The position numbers and the translations under genes are program-made. 64,000 bases of DNA from Mytilinidion resinicola (taxonomy: Eukaryota > Ascomycota > Dothideomycetes > Mytilinidiales > Mytilinidiaceae): contig NW_022985451.1 in assembly GCF_010093595.1 (NCBI RefSeq), forward strand, positions 385,710 through 449,709. The letters run 5' to 3'. The notes under the pieces were generated by a model. That model saw only the letters and a program-made list of their open reading frames with translations. It searched no databases and was not told where the DNA came from. Below are positions 30,682 to 41,445 of the stretch, in pieces. Each line of letters starts with the position of its first letter. Position 1 is the first letter of the stretch.

Positions 30682-31893
30682 TTACTGCTGCTGCTTCCAC
30701 GTGGCGTGCTTGCGGTAGATATCGCGACGAAATGTCTGCTTTAGCGCGGTCACCGCTTCACCGTCAACCGGCAGCGCGGCTTGGACTGCCCCAACGCCGC
30801 ACAGGTCGTTCTTGCGGTCGATAAACCAGGCGAGGGTCAAGCCACCGCCCCAGGTCAGCGTGTGCTCGCCGTACCAGCCATCGACGTCCTGCAGCGTCAG
30901 CAAGCCGCCCAGGCCGTGGCCGGCCTTCATTCCGAGGTCGGTGCCCACGCGGAAAAATACTCCCATGGGACTGGCCAGCGCAGCCTGGTGCCCCGCGGTC
31001 GCTTCAGGGCTGAGGTGATGCTGAAACATGTCGTCAACAGTGGCGGGTTTGAGCAGCTTGCCGTCGTTGGCTAGCAGCGAGCGCAGAACCTTGACGTAGT
31101 CGGCACCTGCCATGAACAGGCCGTGGCCGCCAAAGTCTCCGCGACTGCGTTTGTTCATGTCGCCGCCGCCGCCCAGCACGGCGCGGCCAAGGGCGTCGGG
31201 GTCTTGCGGGTTGAGGTCTACGAGACGGGCGCGCAAGCCCTCGCGCGTGACCGGGTAGAATTGTGCACTGTCGATACCGAGCGGGTCGCAGATGCGTTGT
31301 TGTATGTGCTCGCCCAATGTGCGGCCCGTCACCCGCTCCACTACGCGGCCGGCCCAGTCGAGCCCGGGGCCGTACATCCAGCTGGTACCAGGCTGAAAGC
31401 CAAGCGGGTAGCTGAACGCCTCCTCGACCGGCCGGCGCCCGTCTCCTTGTAGAGAGTCAAACTTCTCGCACCACTTGGCGACGTGCGGGTTCATGAAGTC
31501 GTAGCTGATGCCGGAGCTGTGCGTTAGCAGCATCTCGAGCGTGACGGGCCGGGCCGGCGGCTCAAGCAGGGGGGTTTCGCCGTCGTCGGAAAAGCCAGTG
31601 ATGACCTGCTTGGCGGCGAGCTCGGGTGCGACAGAGGACAAGTCGCCGTTCAGGGTCAGTAGGCCGTCGTCGACGCACTGAAGGGCGGCGATGGTGGTGA
31701 TCAGCTTGGTGGCTGAGGCTAGATACAGCACGTCGTCGAGCTGCTGCGGCCGCTTCTCGCCAGATAGCAGGGTGCGCTCCCCGAGCGCCTTGTCGTAGAC
31801 GAAGCGACCCTCGGCGTCGGTGGCACAGATGACGACCCCGTTGATCTTGCCAGCGTCGATGGCCGCCTGAAAGCTAGTCTCGATGTCGGTCAT
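30682..31893 (-). CDS. Beta-lactamase-fold serine hydrolase/transesterase (403 aa)
   Basis: Intronless and intact. The SxxK catalytic pair is in YLASATKLITTIAAL (about residue 60). A second motif Tyr lies in WMYGPGLDWAGRVVERVTG, as in class-C beta-lactamase/EstB/LovD relatives. HSSGISYDF and a late GHGLGGLL segment complete the fold. Length and motif order fit the family of about 390-420 aa. Family members act as esterases, transesterases or peptidases rather than true beta-lactamases; the substrate is unknown. No signal peptide, so it is probably cytosolic. Base composition differs from its surroundings: 31381-31440 is 42/60 G+C whereas 30361-30420 is 25/60. It is the one clearly intact gene among pseudogenes here, suggesting selection or recent arrival. 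Confidence 0.88.
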   Translation of the reverse strand: MTDIETSFQAAIDAGKINGVVICATDAEGRFVYDKALGERTLLSGEKRPQQLDDVLYLASATKLITTIAALQCVDDGLLTLNGDLSSVAPELAAKQVITGFSDDGETPLLEPPARPVTLEMLLTHSSGISYDFMNPHVAKWCEKFDSLQGDGRRPVEEAFSYPLGFQPGTSWMYGPGLDWAGRVVERVTGRTLGEHIQQRICDPLGIDSAQFYPVTREGLRARLVDLNPQDPDALGRAVLGGGGDMNKRSRGDFGGHGLFMAGADYVKVLRSLLANDGKLLKPATVDDMFQHHLSPEATAGHQAALASPMGVFFRVGTDLGMKAGHGLGGLLTLQDVDGWYGEHTLTWGGGLTLAWFIDRKNDLCGVGAVQAALPVDGEAVTALKQTFRRDIYRKHATWKQQQ

Positions 31894-32902
31894 GGTGAGC
31901 GACCAGTTAAACTTGGATTGGTGGAAGAGAGGGACAGAGAGAATATCGGTAGAGAAATGCTTTGAAGACTACTGGCAGGAGTGGAATATCAAACCCCGCT
32001 TTATATTGTTTTCGTCCACTCGAACACCGATGGACATAAGACTCGCTTCTGGTCCGGTGTCCTTTGGGTCCGGTGTGCCGGTGTCATAGGTAACAGATCC
32101 TAGTTATGGTGACTCATTTAATTCCGAATTTAACCGGGCTGCGGTAACCTTAATCGTTTAAATTACCTTCCGGTTGAGCTGCACAGGATGGAATATGCTG
32201 ACTCATTAGCGAGATCGCACTACCAGAAAAACGAGTGAAATTCGTGAGAGAAGGATTAAGGTCCCGAGGATCTGCCTTTAGGTCCACCTGGTAGCTATTT
32301 TCATGTGTCAATGCGGTATGACCACCTGGGCGGGGTGCCAGCTGCCCACGACAGTAATGGAAATATAGGGGTCCTCAAATACTTGAGTCAGCTGAAATCA
32401 TAGCGAGACGAGCAGCGTAAGAGCGCTAAGTCAACGGCAGTGCGGTACGGAGGTAGTGGTAGCATGGATAGCGAGAAGCGAGAAGAGACGTGGGAGAAGA
32501 GATGAAGTGGGGAAAGTGAAGTCGGAGGTTCGGCCTCAAGGGCGCCCGGTCCCGGTGCATCACTTAGTCATGTTTCTTTACGGCTGAGTACCAACGTCGC
32601 GGTCGTCCCTGAGGATCTGCCAGGAGGTCGACCTGGTGGCACCTCTATGGATCGTTACAGTATGTATCTATTCCTATCGAATCGCAATCAAACACTTCGG
32701 GATCTTGAGGTTTGCACCTCACATTTTTGAGGGTTTAACTTGTACACCTATCTTTATTACTTCGCGATCAGGATTTTGACATTTTCGTTTATCATTGCGT
32801 TCCCGAACGATAGCCAGCTCGCTGGCTATTCAAAGTACTTGACATTTCACAAAGTTGGATTGTAACACCCTCGACTTCTCTATTACATTGAAACCTGCGG
32901 CG
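31894..32902. other. Intergenic with short dispersed repeats
   Basis: Holds the upstream region of the beta-lactamase-fold gene and the promoter of the second HET gene. Around 32261, 32616 and 32705 it contains short sequences that recur elsewhere in the window (30478 and 54901). No gene recognised. Confidence 0.5.
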
Positions 32903-34998
32903 ATGGGCAATACTGACAGCAAAGCCGTCGAGATCGATCCGATTTTTGCGCGGGAACGGTTCTGTGTCCCATGCATATCCATGTTCGGGACCGTAGAAGG
33001 CTTGAAGGCCTTGGGCTCTAAGAAAGGTTATCGCTATCATGGCAAGCATGCAATGCTGGCAGGTATGAAGAATGGCTGTCCGCTATGCAAGGTGCTTTAT
33101 CCGACATGGTGTTCCTTGCCGAAAAATCCGGGTAATGAGATTGACCCTGAAGAGGACTGTGTCGTGAGAGCAGTCTGCGCACAGAAATCCCCACCCTCCG
33201 TACAGAGCGAAGTCAAAGGATACCCATTGAGCATCCTCTCGATAGGGTTTGTTTTCAGTAACGTGGCATTTGATGAACGGTACCTGACTATCTACCAGTT
33301 ACCAGGTAAGGCTTGGCAATACTTTCCAGATGAACACAATGCTGACAGAGATTTATTCCAGGGGACCCTTCTTCGAAGTATCTCACCGGATGTTTGCCCC
33401 AATCCTACGACATGTTCGGAGAACGGCATTTACAGGAGGCGAAACGTAAGCTACTTGACTGCCTTTCGAAACACGCGTCCTGCCCAAACACGAAGATTCC
33501 CCCTCTCCCGACTACCGTCCTTGACATCTTCCATCAAAATCCGAAAGTTCACATGTCCGCCCCCGACGAGCGGGGCGACTACGTTGCGCTCAGCTACTGC
33601 TGGGGAGGTCCACAGGTCATGACCATCAAAGACACACTACAAGCAAACATGACCGGTATCGCTCTACAAACCTTGTCTCAGACTATCCAAGATGCTATAC
33701 TTGTAACCCGCAAATTAGGCATTCGGTATATATGGGTGGACGCTCTATGCATTGTCCAAGATGACGAAACCTCAAAAAACAAAGAAATCAGCCAAATGGG
33801 AAGAATCTACTCGAACGCTACCCTCACTATCTCAGCATCATCTTCCGCCGCTGCCACCGAAGGGTTCCTCCGCAAGCCCTGTGCCCCTGAGGGTTGCGAG
33901 CTTCCTTTCCTTCTTCCGGATGGCAAATTTGGCAAAGTTCTAGCTGTCCCCAGCCAGGAACAGAAGGATATAGCGTTCAGTAAGATGAAGGAGATCAAGG
34001 CATATCCCGTTGACTATCGCGACTGGACGAGGCAGGAACAGCTAGCAGTTGATTTTGCTATCCAAAGCCCGGAAGGGCAACGACCCGCCGAGCTAGGGAG
34101 GCCTTGGCCTCTCGACACTCGTGCTTGGGCCTTTCAAGAGCACATGCTCTCTCCTCGCCTCCTCGTCTTCGGCCCGGACGACGTCCGCTGGCGGTGCCAG
34201 GAGATACAACTAGAGCCGTTGTTCCCCAATCTGACTCGCTATCGTGGGCCAGCAAAGCGAGTCCCTTTGATAAGCGCTCCAGTCTATGATTCAGAGTTTT
34301 GGACAAAGGAACGAGGCGTTCTGAGCGTGTGGGCCATGACAACGAAACAGCGCGAGTTATGGACCACTGTCATGGTTGCGTTCAGCAGTCGATTCATCAC
34401 AGTGCAATAAGATCGGCTGCCAGCGCTGGCCGGTATCGCCACCTATCTCAAAGGGTTGTGGGGTGGTGATTACGTTGCGGGACATTGGGTAGAGTGTCTG
34501 CCTATACAGCTGGCTTGGATAAAGCAACCAAACGAAGAGGATGATGCTTCGCCAGAAGACGACGAAGAGGAGTATTTAGCACCGAGCTGGTCCTGGATAG
34601 CTGCTAAGCAGCCAATTCAATTTGAGCTTCTGACCGACGTGACTGCGGAGGTCGTCTCTGCCGTCGCTGAGCCCCTGTCCCCAGAGGCCAGGTTTGGACG
34701 TCTGAAAAGTGCTACCTTGATCTTGAAGGCTGATGTTCTCCCCAAGGACCCGATGGCCATGGTTGTGTGGGACGATACGCCTAATGCTAAGATGCGGTTG
34801 ATGGACGACGGAGGGAGGAATGACGGAACTCTGTTGATGAAACTTGGCCGGTTGGCGCGTGTGAAGAGGAAAGTATATTTTGGAATGGTTTTGCGACCTG
34901 CGGATGGGAAAAGATACAGGCGTGTTGGTGTATTTTGGACACAAAATACTGTCTCTTGGCAAAGTGGTGGCACTAGAGCTGCCATTACTCTTATTTAG
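32903..34998 (+). pseudogene. HET-domain protein gene with a late premature stop
   Basis: Exons 32903-33305 and 33362-34998 (56-nt intron, GTAAGG donor) give one frame of 680 codons broken only by TAA at 34408-34410, after codon 483. N-terminus: FCVPCISMFGTVEGLKALG and MKNGCPLCKVLYP. HET core: DYVALSYCWGG, TIQDAILVTRKLGIRYIWVD, ALCIVQDDETSKNKEISQMG and TRAWAFQEHMLSPRLLVFG. After the stop the frame resumes with DRLPALAGIATYLKG and YLAPSWSWIA, both standard downstream HET landmarks, so the stop is a break rather than the natural end. A 483-aa product keeping the HET core could still be made, so loss of function is likely but not certain. HET proteins trigger incompatibility cell death. Confidence 0.75.
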
Positions 34999-35801
34999 GG
35001 CTTCTTTAATGGGTAGAAACCTCTCCCTTTCACTAATACTCGTATAAGCTCTAGTTGAGCATATTCGTGAAGAGACTTCTCTTCTCTTGCCCTCCTTGCC
35101 TCCAGATCATCGCCGGGCTTATTCAAAAAAAAAATCCTAGCGGAGGCATTGTGGTAATTCTAGGACAGGTATTAAAGGGTCGAGTAGACGAGAAGGCTGC
35201 TATTCTCATCTAAAGCTAAGTGGCAACGATTCTTGGGTTCTAGCCTTGAAATTTACGCCCACAGGGTACGTGTTTTGTATAAAGACGCGAGGGCATTAAT
35301 TGCATGAAAATCTCTCTAGAGGCAACGTGTGAGCATTGGGTGCTATGTATCCTCAAAGTCCTCGATATATAGGAGAGACTTTAAGCCTAAATAAAGCAAA
35401 GATAACATAGAATCTACAGAATCTAGTATAGCTACCTAAGCTCCTTCAACTCTGTTTGAGAGTCCTCTTATCAAGGTCGGGCTGACTATGCGAAAGTCCC
35501 TTTAAATCTGTTACCATACCCTGCAGTCTTCTCCATCAACCTTTTCTCCATCCTCAATAGTTTTATCATCTAAAGACGTCCCAGCGATTGGCCTACAGCC
35601 TGGCTTCACTTCATTGTTCTAATACCGATATATCGTATGTCAAAGAAATAGGCCGACTCACAAAGGAACCACAAATAGCGACTACAGAATATATTCTCAA
35701 CACGACATACATAAAAATGATATCCATGATTTCCCCAGGCCTTAGACGAAATTCCAGATCATAGATTTAGGGGAGCTGGAAACATCTTGCTCTGGGCTAC
35801 C
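34999..35801. other. Intergenic, no feature recognised
   Basis: AT-rich spacer between the HET gene and the convergent alpha/beta hydrolase. No open frame of note. Confidence 0.5.
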
Positions 35802-37010
35802 TCAAAGCTTGCCTTTAACCCCGGAGAACACATCCACTGACCACTCCCAAGTCGCAAATGTCATCATCCCGGGATCAGTGCCAAACTGTGCATCGAGGAA
35901 GCAATCGATATGAACCTCGTTCTCACATTCAACGTATTTGACGCTCACTCCCGCGTCCTTCAGCTTCGAAGCAAACTCTCTATCATCGGTCAGGAAGAGC
36001 TCGTGTCCTCCTGCGAGAACAATGGTTTCCTTAGCGGGGAGGTCTTTCCACCATGAGATATCCGCACCCAGAGGCTCGGTGTAGTTGTTCTTCTCATCGT
36101 CGTTCACAAATTTGCGCGTGAACCAGTGCAGTCCGTCAACGCCATGGATATCTTTCGCAGCGTTATCTTGAAAAGACTTAGCATCAGTCGAGAAGGTCAC
36201 CCAAGGGCCGTTGAGTAGAAGACCAGCTAACGGGCCGGATAGAGAGAGAGGTTTGATGTCAGGGTGAGGGTGCATAATTGATGATATGACTGCCAGCGCA
36301 AGATTGGCACCAGCGGAGTCACCGCCCATTACGACCTGCGATCCATCAGTCGGTGTGTCGCAACGTTGCGGACGATTCTCACATTTCTAGCCGTGTAGCC
36401 TTTCGAAAGTACGTGCCGCAGCGCTTCTGCGCCTTGCTGATACTGCGTTGGGTATTTGGCTTCCGTCGTCAGAGCTACGCGATTAAGCATCAGTTTTAAT
36501 CTCGAAGCTTTAGGTGCGTGAAGGAAGTACGAACTGTACTCTAACAAGGCTATTACTACGTTTTCGCCTCTTGTTTGCAGTTGCTTTTGGCATTCGATCA
36601 GGAATATCACATGTCCATCGAACAGGGGAAGTCCAAAGCCGCCGCCTAACTTAAGGTTAGTATCAGAGGTAGTAGTCTATTACCACGGCCTCGATGTGCT
36701 TTCATGGGGAATGTGACACGTAGGCTCGCTGAGCCCGGCCGATTCTTAGGGAATGTCAGTCTTTGCAACCAGATTATCTCTTACCATGAAACCATAGTAT
36801 CGCTTTCTGCGCTGAACGATCTCCAATCCAATGTATGCGTGCGCCCGAGCTATTGGATATGTCTTCAACTTTCCAAGCAACATTGTTCTTTTTGCAACGA
36901 GTCTCAATGATCACAGCAGTCGGAATGGAAACTGATTGTGCTACAGACGGATCCACGAATGCTTTACGAAGCTCGACATTGCGCGCGTCGTGTGCTGTGG
37001 ATCGAGACAT
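35802..37010 (-). CDS. Alpha/beta hydrolase fold-3 (HSL/esterase-type) protein, about 340 aa
   Basis: Exons 37010-36785, 36645-36383 and 36335-35802 join in phase to 340 aa. The oxyanion-hole motif HGGGFGLPLFDGH is assembled across intron 1, which has a perfect TACTAAC branch site. The nucleophile elbow GGDSAGANLALAV is assembled across intron 2. Asp is probably in AGGHELFLTDDREF and His in ENEVHIDCFLD. The family comprises esterases and lipases of the hormone-sensitive-lipase type. The chosen start Met (37010) follows an acceptor-like site, and a possible upstream exon (about 37050-37230, SLRNIIGAKYPSRYSWSL) may supply a longer N-terminus, so the 5' end is provisional. Substrate unknown. Confidence 0.75.
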
Positions 37011-37551
37011 GATGGACTTGTTAACGAAGAACCTGTCAATGAGTCAGGCTCCAAGAGTAGCGGCTGGGATATTTGGCTCCAATGATGTTACGAAGGGAAT
37101 GCGGCGGTTCCTGCATGCGTTTATGAACAACCGCCCTTCGCCCACCGAGTCCGGATATTGTGCAACACCCGGGACCCCGCAAGCGTTCTGAGCCCGAGAG
37201 TGGATATCGTTTTGCGTAACCAAGCTTTCGCATTATCGTGCTGGATGATTTCTGAGTAGGAGATCTGCCTAGGTAGGACGACCTGTCGGCAACTTCGAAT
37301 CATGGGTTCCCCGCTTCCGAGCCTTGTACCCCACAATCCACTAACTGCCAGGTATTAGCAGGGACTGATAGGAATAGCCATTTGATATTGAAAAAGGTAT
37401 ACTGAGGAGAGAAGTAACGCTAAAATGTATAATTCCGGAAAACCATACCAATCGCCATCAATAGGAAAGTACCCTCCGGTACCGACTACTTCATCGCAGC
37501 CACGTCCAACGCCACCCCGACTAACCCGCCACCAACTCAAACCGACCTCGA

Positions 37552-38314
37552 TCACGCATTCCCCAAAATCGGCGCCTTCTTCACCCACTCCCTCTTCTCA
37601 ATCTCCCCAAGCAACCACCTACACAACCCCTCCCTCGACAGCGCCGTCTTCCCCTTAAACTCCGGCGACAACGTCCCCGCCACAACCTCCTTCTCCGGCC
37701 CCCCATTCTCGCTCTCCAAAAACGGCACCCGAAACACGGTCCAATCCAGATCCTTCTGCGCCGCCACCTGCTCCGCAATCCCCTTCATCTCCGCGTGCCC
37801 CTGCGGCACCATGAACGGCGGCAGCTTCATACTCAGATACCACCCCCAACCTCTCACCTCGCCCGGAACCTCGAATGCGGGCGTTGACAGCGCGAAGATG
37901 CGCTTGACCCCCGCGTCTCGCATCGCATTGAAGACGTTTGGGAAGGCGTCGGCGATGGGGGTGGTTTTGGTGCGGTAGATGAACGCGCGGAGAGTCGGGT
38001 AGGCACCGAGGAAGGAGACGACGGTGGTCACGTCTTTCATGGCGGTTGAGAGGGCGGCGGGGTCGGTGAGCGCGCCTTCGACGATGCGCACGTGGGAGGA
38101 GGCGCTGAATTCGGAGGGGACGCGGGCGGCGGAGCGCGCGAAGAGGGTTAGACTTGGTGATGGGGATTGTTTGAGGGCGAGGCGGGTGAAGATGAGGCCG
38201 GTGGCGCCTATAAGATATTGTTAGTATTATTAGAAAAAGGAAGAGGCCTTGTGAGTGAGATGGAATACCTGTTGCGCCGAGGACGAGGATGTTGGATTTC
38301 GCGATTGACGACAT
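37552..38314 (-). CDS. NmrA/NAD(P)H-binding Rossmann-fold protein (233 aa)
   Basis: Two exons (38314-38269 and 38207-37552) join in phase. The N-terminal dinucleotide-binding motif is ILVLGATGATGLIFTRLAL. ALTDPAALSTAMKDVTTVVS and then GVKRIFALSTPAF follow the pattern of atypical short-chain dehydrogenases of the NAD(P)-binding/NmrA type. The C-terminal part (LDWTVFRVPFLE, EGLCRWLLGEI) is also standard for the group. Members are either oxidoreductases or redox-sensing regulators; the canonical YxxxK pair is not apparent, which favours the latter or an atypical reductase. Probably cytosolic. Its upstream neighbour is unrelated. Confidence 0.82.
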
Positions 38315-39230
38315 GTTGCTGGAGGTGATGTGAAGAGGTTTGGAGGTCCGATTGTTTCTGGAAGGGAGGATCCGTTGATGTCTTCAAGATTGACAGCAAG
38401 AAAGAGCGAAGGTTCCACCTCAGATATATATACACATTCCACTTTGACCAATCAGCGGCGCCTTTTCGGTCTTACCACCTCGAAATGCGGAGTGACAACC
38501 CGCCGAGCCGCAGAGATCGGACGCTAGCACTGCCTTTATCACTTCCTATCGGCCCTGAAACGTAGAAAGAGGACTTTCGAGATGTCGTTATTGGCTTGCT
38601 TCATTCCCGCCGTTTCTTGTGCGGGATTTAGAGTCGTCGCTGAAAATCGAAAGCCGAGTTTGTCATCATGAATCTTCCAGGATGGCAGATTACAGGCCGA
38701 TTGGACGGTGGAGGGACTTTGTTTCTTGGATACGACGTCACGATAGAGTAGCATATCTACAGTGTGACGGTTGAATTTGGATTTGAGGAGAAGCAAAAGT
38801 CAAAAGAAGTACCCTCAAGCCGTCTCAAAGAGGGTTGTCAAGTCTGTTCCAGGTCTAGTTAGGTTATAATACGCTCTCTTAATTTCCGCACTACCTAGCA
38901 AATACCTAGAACAAGTGAAATTTAAATCGCTATGGATGACTCAGCCAGTCTTCGCACTAACTGTATACTTCTTACCTAGTCTTGGGACATTCTTCTATCG
39001 TCAACTTTGAGAGCTCCTTCATCTTTTCCTTCATTAGAGTGTAGACAGAATCAGGGCACATTCTTTCCATCTTACAAGGATACATTGTGGAAGCCGATAT
39101 CACAACACATGCGTGTGCGGCGTAGTGTAGCGCGCCCGTTTGGTTGTACCTCATGAGGCGTGAGACGCCACACGTGTCCCTTCATACCCTCAATTGAAGT
39201 TGAAGGCCGACTCTATCAAGTTCTCTTCTT
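38315..39230. other. Intergenic, no feature recognised
   Basis: Between divergently oriented genes. One minus-strand open stretch (38539-38796, 85 aa) has coding-like composition but no recognisable domain; it is not called. Confidence 0.45.
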
Positions 39231-40897
39231 ATGGATATCTCAGAGTTACCTCTAGTCCTCTTCCGAGACATCATTGTCCAGGCAGCGCTACAAGGAACAA
39301 TATTGGAAGCCTTAAGTCTGCGCCTGGTAAATAGTAGGTACAGCACTATTCACATCTATTGGCTTCCTTGCCCTGGCTCATGATATTACCATGTAGGTGA
39401 ATTCGACATTCAAGTAACGAAAACTATTACAAGACAGCGGTTGCAGGATGTCGTATACGCGTTTCAGCCATCATGGCGCAAGATACATCCCGAATTCGGA
39501 GCCCAACTCGCAGTAGAACGGCTAGCATGTGGGTCTCGAGCAACAACTGAGCTCGCAACGACTATTCATGCCGTCGTCGAAGATTTGATGTCACGATTTG
39601 CCGAATGCGAGAAATCTGTGGCCAAAAACGAAGTGCTTAAAGCGGTATGCCGCACTGCACTTGGCAATCTGGAGGCGACAAACATGTTCAGCTGTTTAAT
39701 GGCTGACACCTACTACGACCGCCAGATGCTTCCTCGCGACTGGAGAGACGATGAAGAGAGTCGAATAGACATAAGCCAGTGTAGCCTCCTCGTTGCAATA
39801 GCCGCACGCTATGATGAGGTCCAACAAAGCATGTTGTCGAGCATAGCAGACATCGACTTCGAAACAAAGTACTTTGGTAGCCCCCTTCATTCAGCATGCT
39901 ATGCGGGTCATAGTGACACAGTCCGGCTACTCCTAGACCAAGGCGCCGACATCCACCGAGTCCCCAGAATTATGCACGAAAAGAGACCCTCAATCTACAT
40001 TGCAGCAGCTAGTGGACGCCCAGACGTTGTCGAGCTACTTTTGGAACCAAGATACGACTTGGATACTTCCACTCGTATATTTGGATGGGCAGCTGTGGCG
40101 GCAGTGCCAAAGACTCTGATATTGCAATGAGGCTCTTTGACAAATACACTGGTCGTGCGCCAGCGGCTAGTCGGGTGAAACGCGAAATCTGCTGAGTGGC
40201 TGCGGATTATGGCTGTACTGCGTTGATGCATGTTGGATGCCGGTGCCCCATTGGATTCCAATGACGAATTATATCCCGGATTCGCCCCTCTGCGATTCGC
40301 ATGTCGCCGCGGTCATTGCGATATCGTACGCGCTCTCCTGGCGCGTGGTGCATCGACTACGCTGTGTCCTAAGAGGCATATATATATGCATTCAATCTCG
40401 CTATTAATCGGAAACACTTCGACGTTGCAGACATACTACTGGAATATGGCGATAACATTAATGATAGGAGCAAGGGATACGGAGATTTTGTCGAATCAGC
40501 CGGTAGTGGCAATTTCGATATCGCTCAGTACCTCATAGACCGAGGGCTGGACGTACACTCTCCCTCGGCAGAGCCTTTGCGCAACGAGTCGATGAAAGAT
40601 GCTGCGTCCAATGGAAAAGTGGAGTTCCTCCATTGGTTGATTGTTGGTCTCAAATTCAATGTCGAGGGGACTGGGCTGCCGAAGAATACGTCGTCTTTGG
40701 TGATCCAGGCCCTGTATAGTGGTCAACCTGATGTAGTACACCTCCTTTTCAAGCTCGGGGCGGGCCCAGTCGACCTGTTGAACTTGAAGATGATGTACAG
40801 CGCGTACCACCTCTATGAAGATAGTGCGAGTACATGTCTTGAGGTCCGAGTGGCTCTCCAGGTGTATTGTATATGGGTGGATATTGGGCTAGGGTGA
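39231..40897 (+). pseudogene. Ankyrin-repeat protein gene, multiply frameshifted
   Basis: ATG 39231 (MDISELPLVLFRDIIVQAAL), donor at 39334 and acceptor at 39396 give an N-terminus resembling fungal ankyrin proteins. The frame reaches TGA at 40128 after repeats such as SPLHSACYAGHSDTVRLLLD and SIYIAAASGRPDVVELLLE. It should not end there: the next block, CGGSAKDSDIAMRLFDKYTG, lies in another frame, is followed by a TGA, and LDAGAPLDSNDELYPG with LRFACRRGHCDIVRALLARG lies in a third. A further slip in a (TA)n run near 40380 separates AFNLAINRKHFDVADILLEY. At least three indels and one nonsense codon are needed, so this is a decayed gene, although the first 270 aa could still be translated. Confidence 0.7.
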
Positions 40898-41445
40898 GCG
40901 GAGCGACTACGGTATAGTGCTACAGCTCTATGACATAAGTTCCGTGTATCTGGAAGTCATGGTTCAGAGTCTTTCAAAATATTTTCTAGAGTATCTATGG
41001 GATGAAAGTCACCCGATCTGAAAAGCCTCTGAATACCTGGGCCGCTTCATACGATATTATTTACCGGTACAGTACCAGGATATGAGTTTGTACGCTCTCT
41101 TTTACCTTTAGCTGTGTACCTTTATTCTAGACTTCTAATAATACGTCTAGCTATCCCAAATGGAATAGCGTCATAGGGCGAATACAAGCGTTCTGGGCCA
41201 CTCTGGACTGCACTGTATTAAATTTTACATCTCATCTGGATTTCTAATGAAGCAACGGAGGGCCTCAGTGATGAGTAGGAATTCACAGACGCATGTCCAG
41301 ACACTGTATCCAAAAGAAACCCCAAGACACTTACTCCGAGGTGCTTAAGTTGTGCAAGACTACTTCGCGCAGTGACCGCGATGGCCGCAGAGTGGAGGCA
41401 CATTTTCGTACTGCTACTGCATTAAGTGCTTCAATATTGGTTTGA
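40898..41445. other. Intergenic, no feature recognised
   Basis: AT-rich spacer after the ankyrin relic. No coding potential supported. Confidence 0.5.

Noticed and set aside
30682..31893. True antibiotic-resistance beta-lactamase
   Set aside because: Motifs fit the large esterase/transesterase branch of the fold; nothing shows activity on beta-lactams.
30682..38314. Secondary-metabolite gene cluster (beta-lactamase-fold hydrolase, alpha/beta hydrolase, NmrA-like protein)
   Set aside because: No backbone synthase, transporter or cluster regulator lies among them, and pseudogenes separate them.
40380..40538. Short open frame MHSISLLIGNTSTL as a separate small gene
   Set aside because: It is an out-of-frame reading of the ankyrin relic; the ankyrin sequence is in the neighbouring frame after the TA slip.
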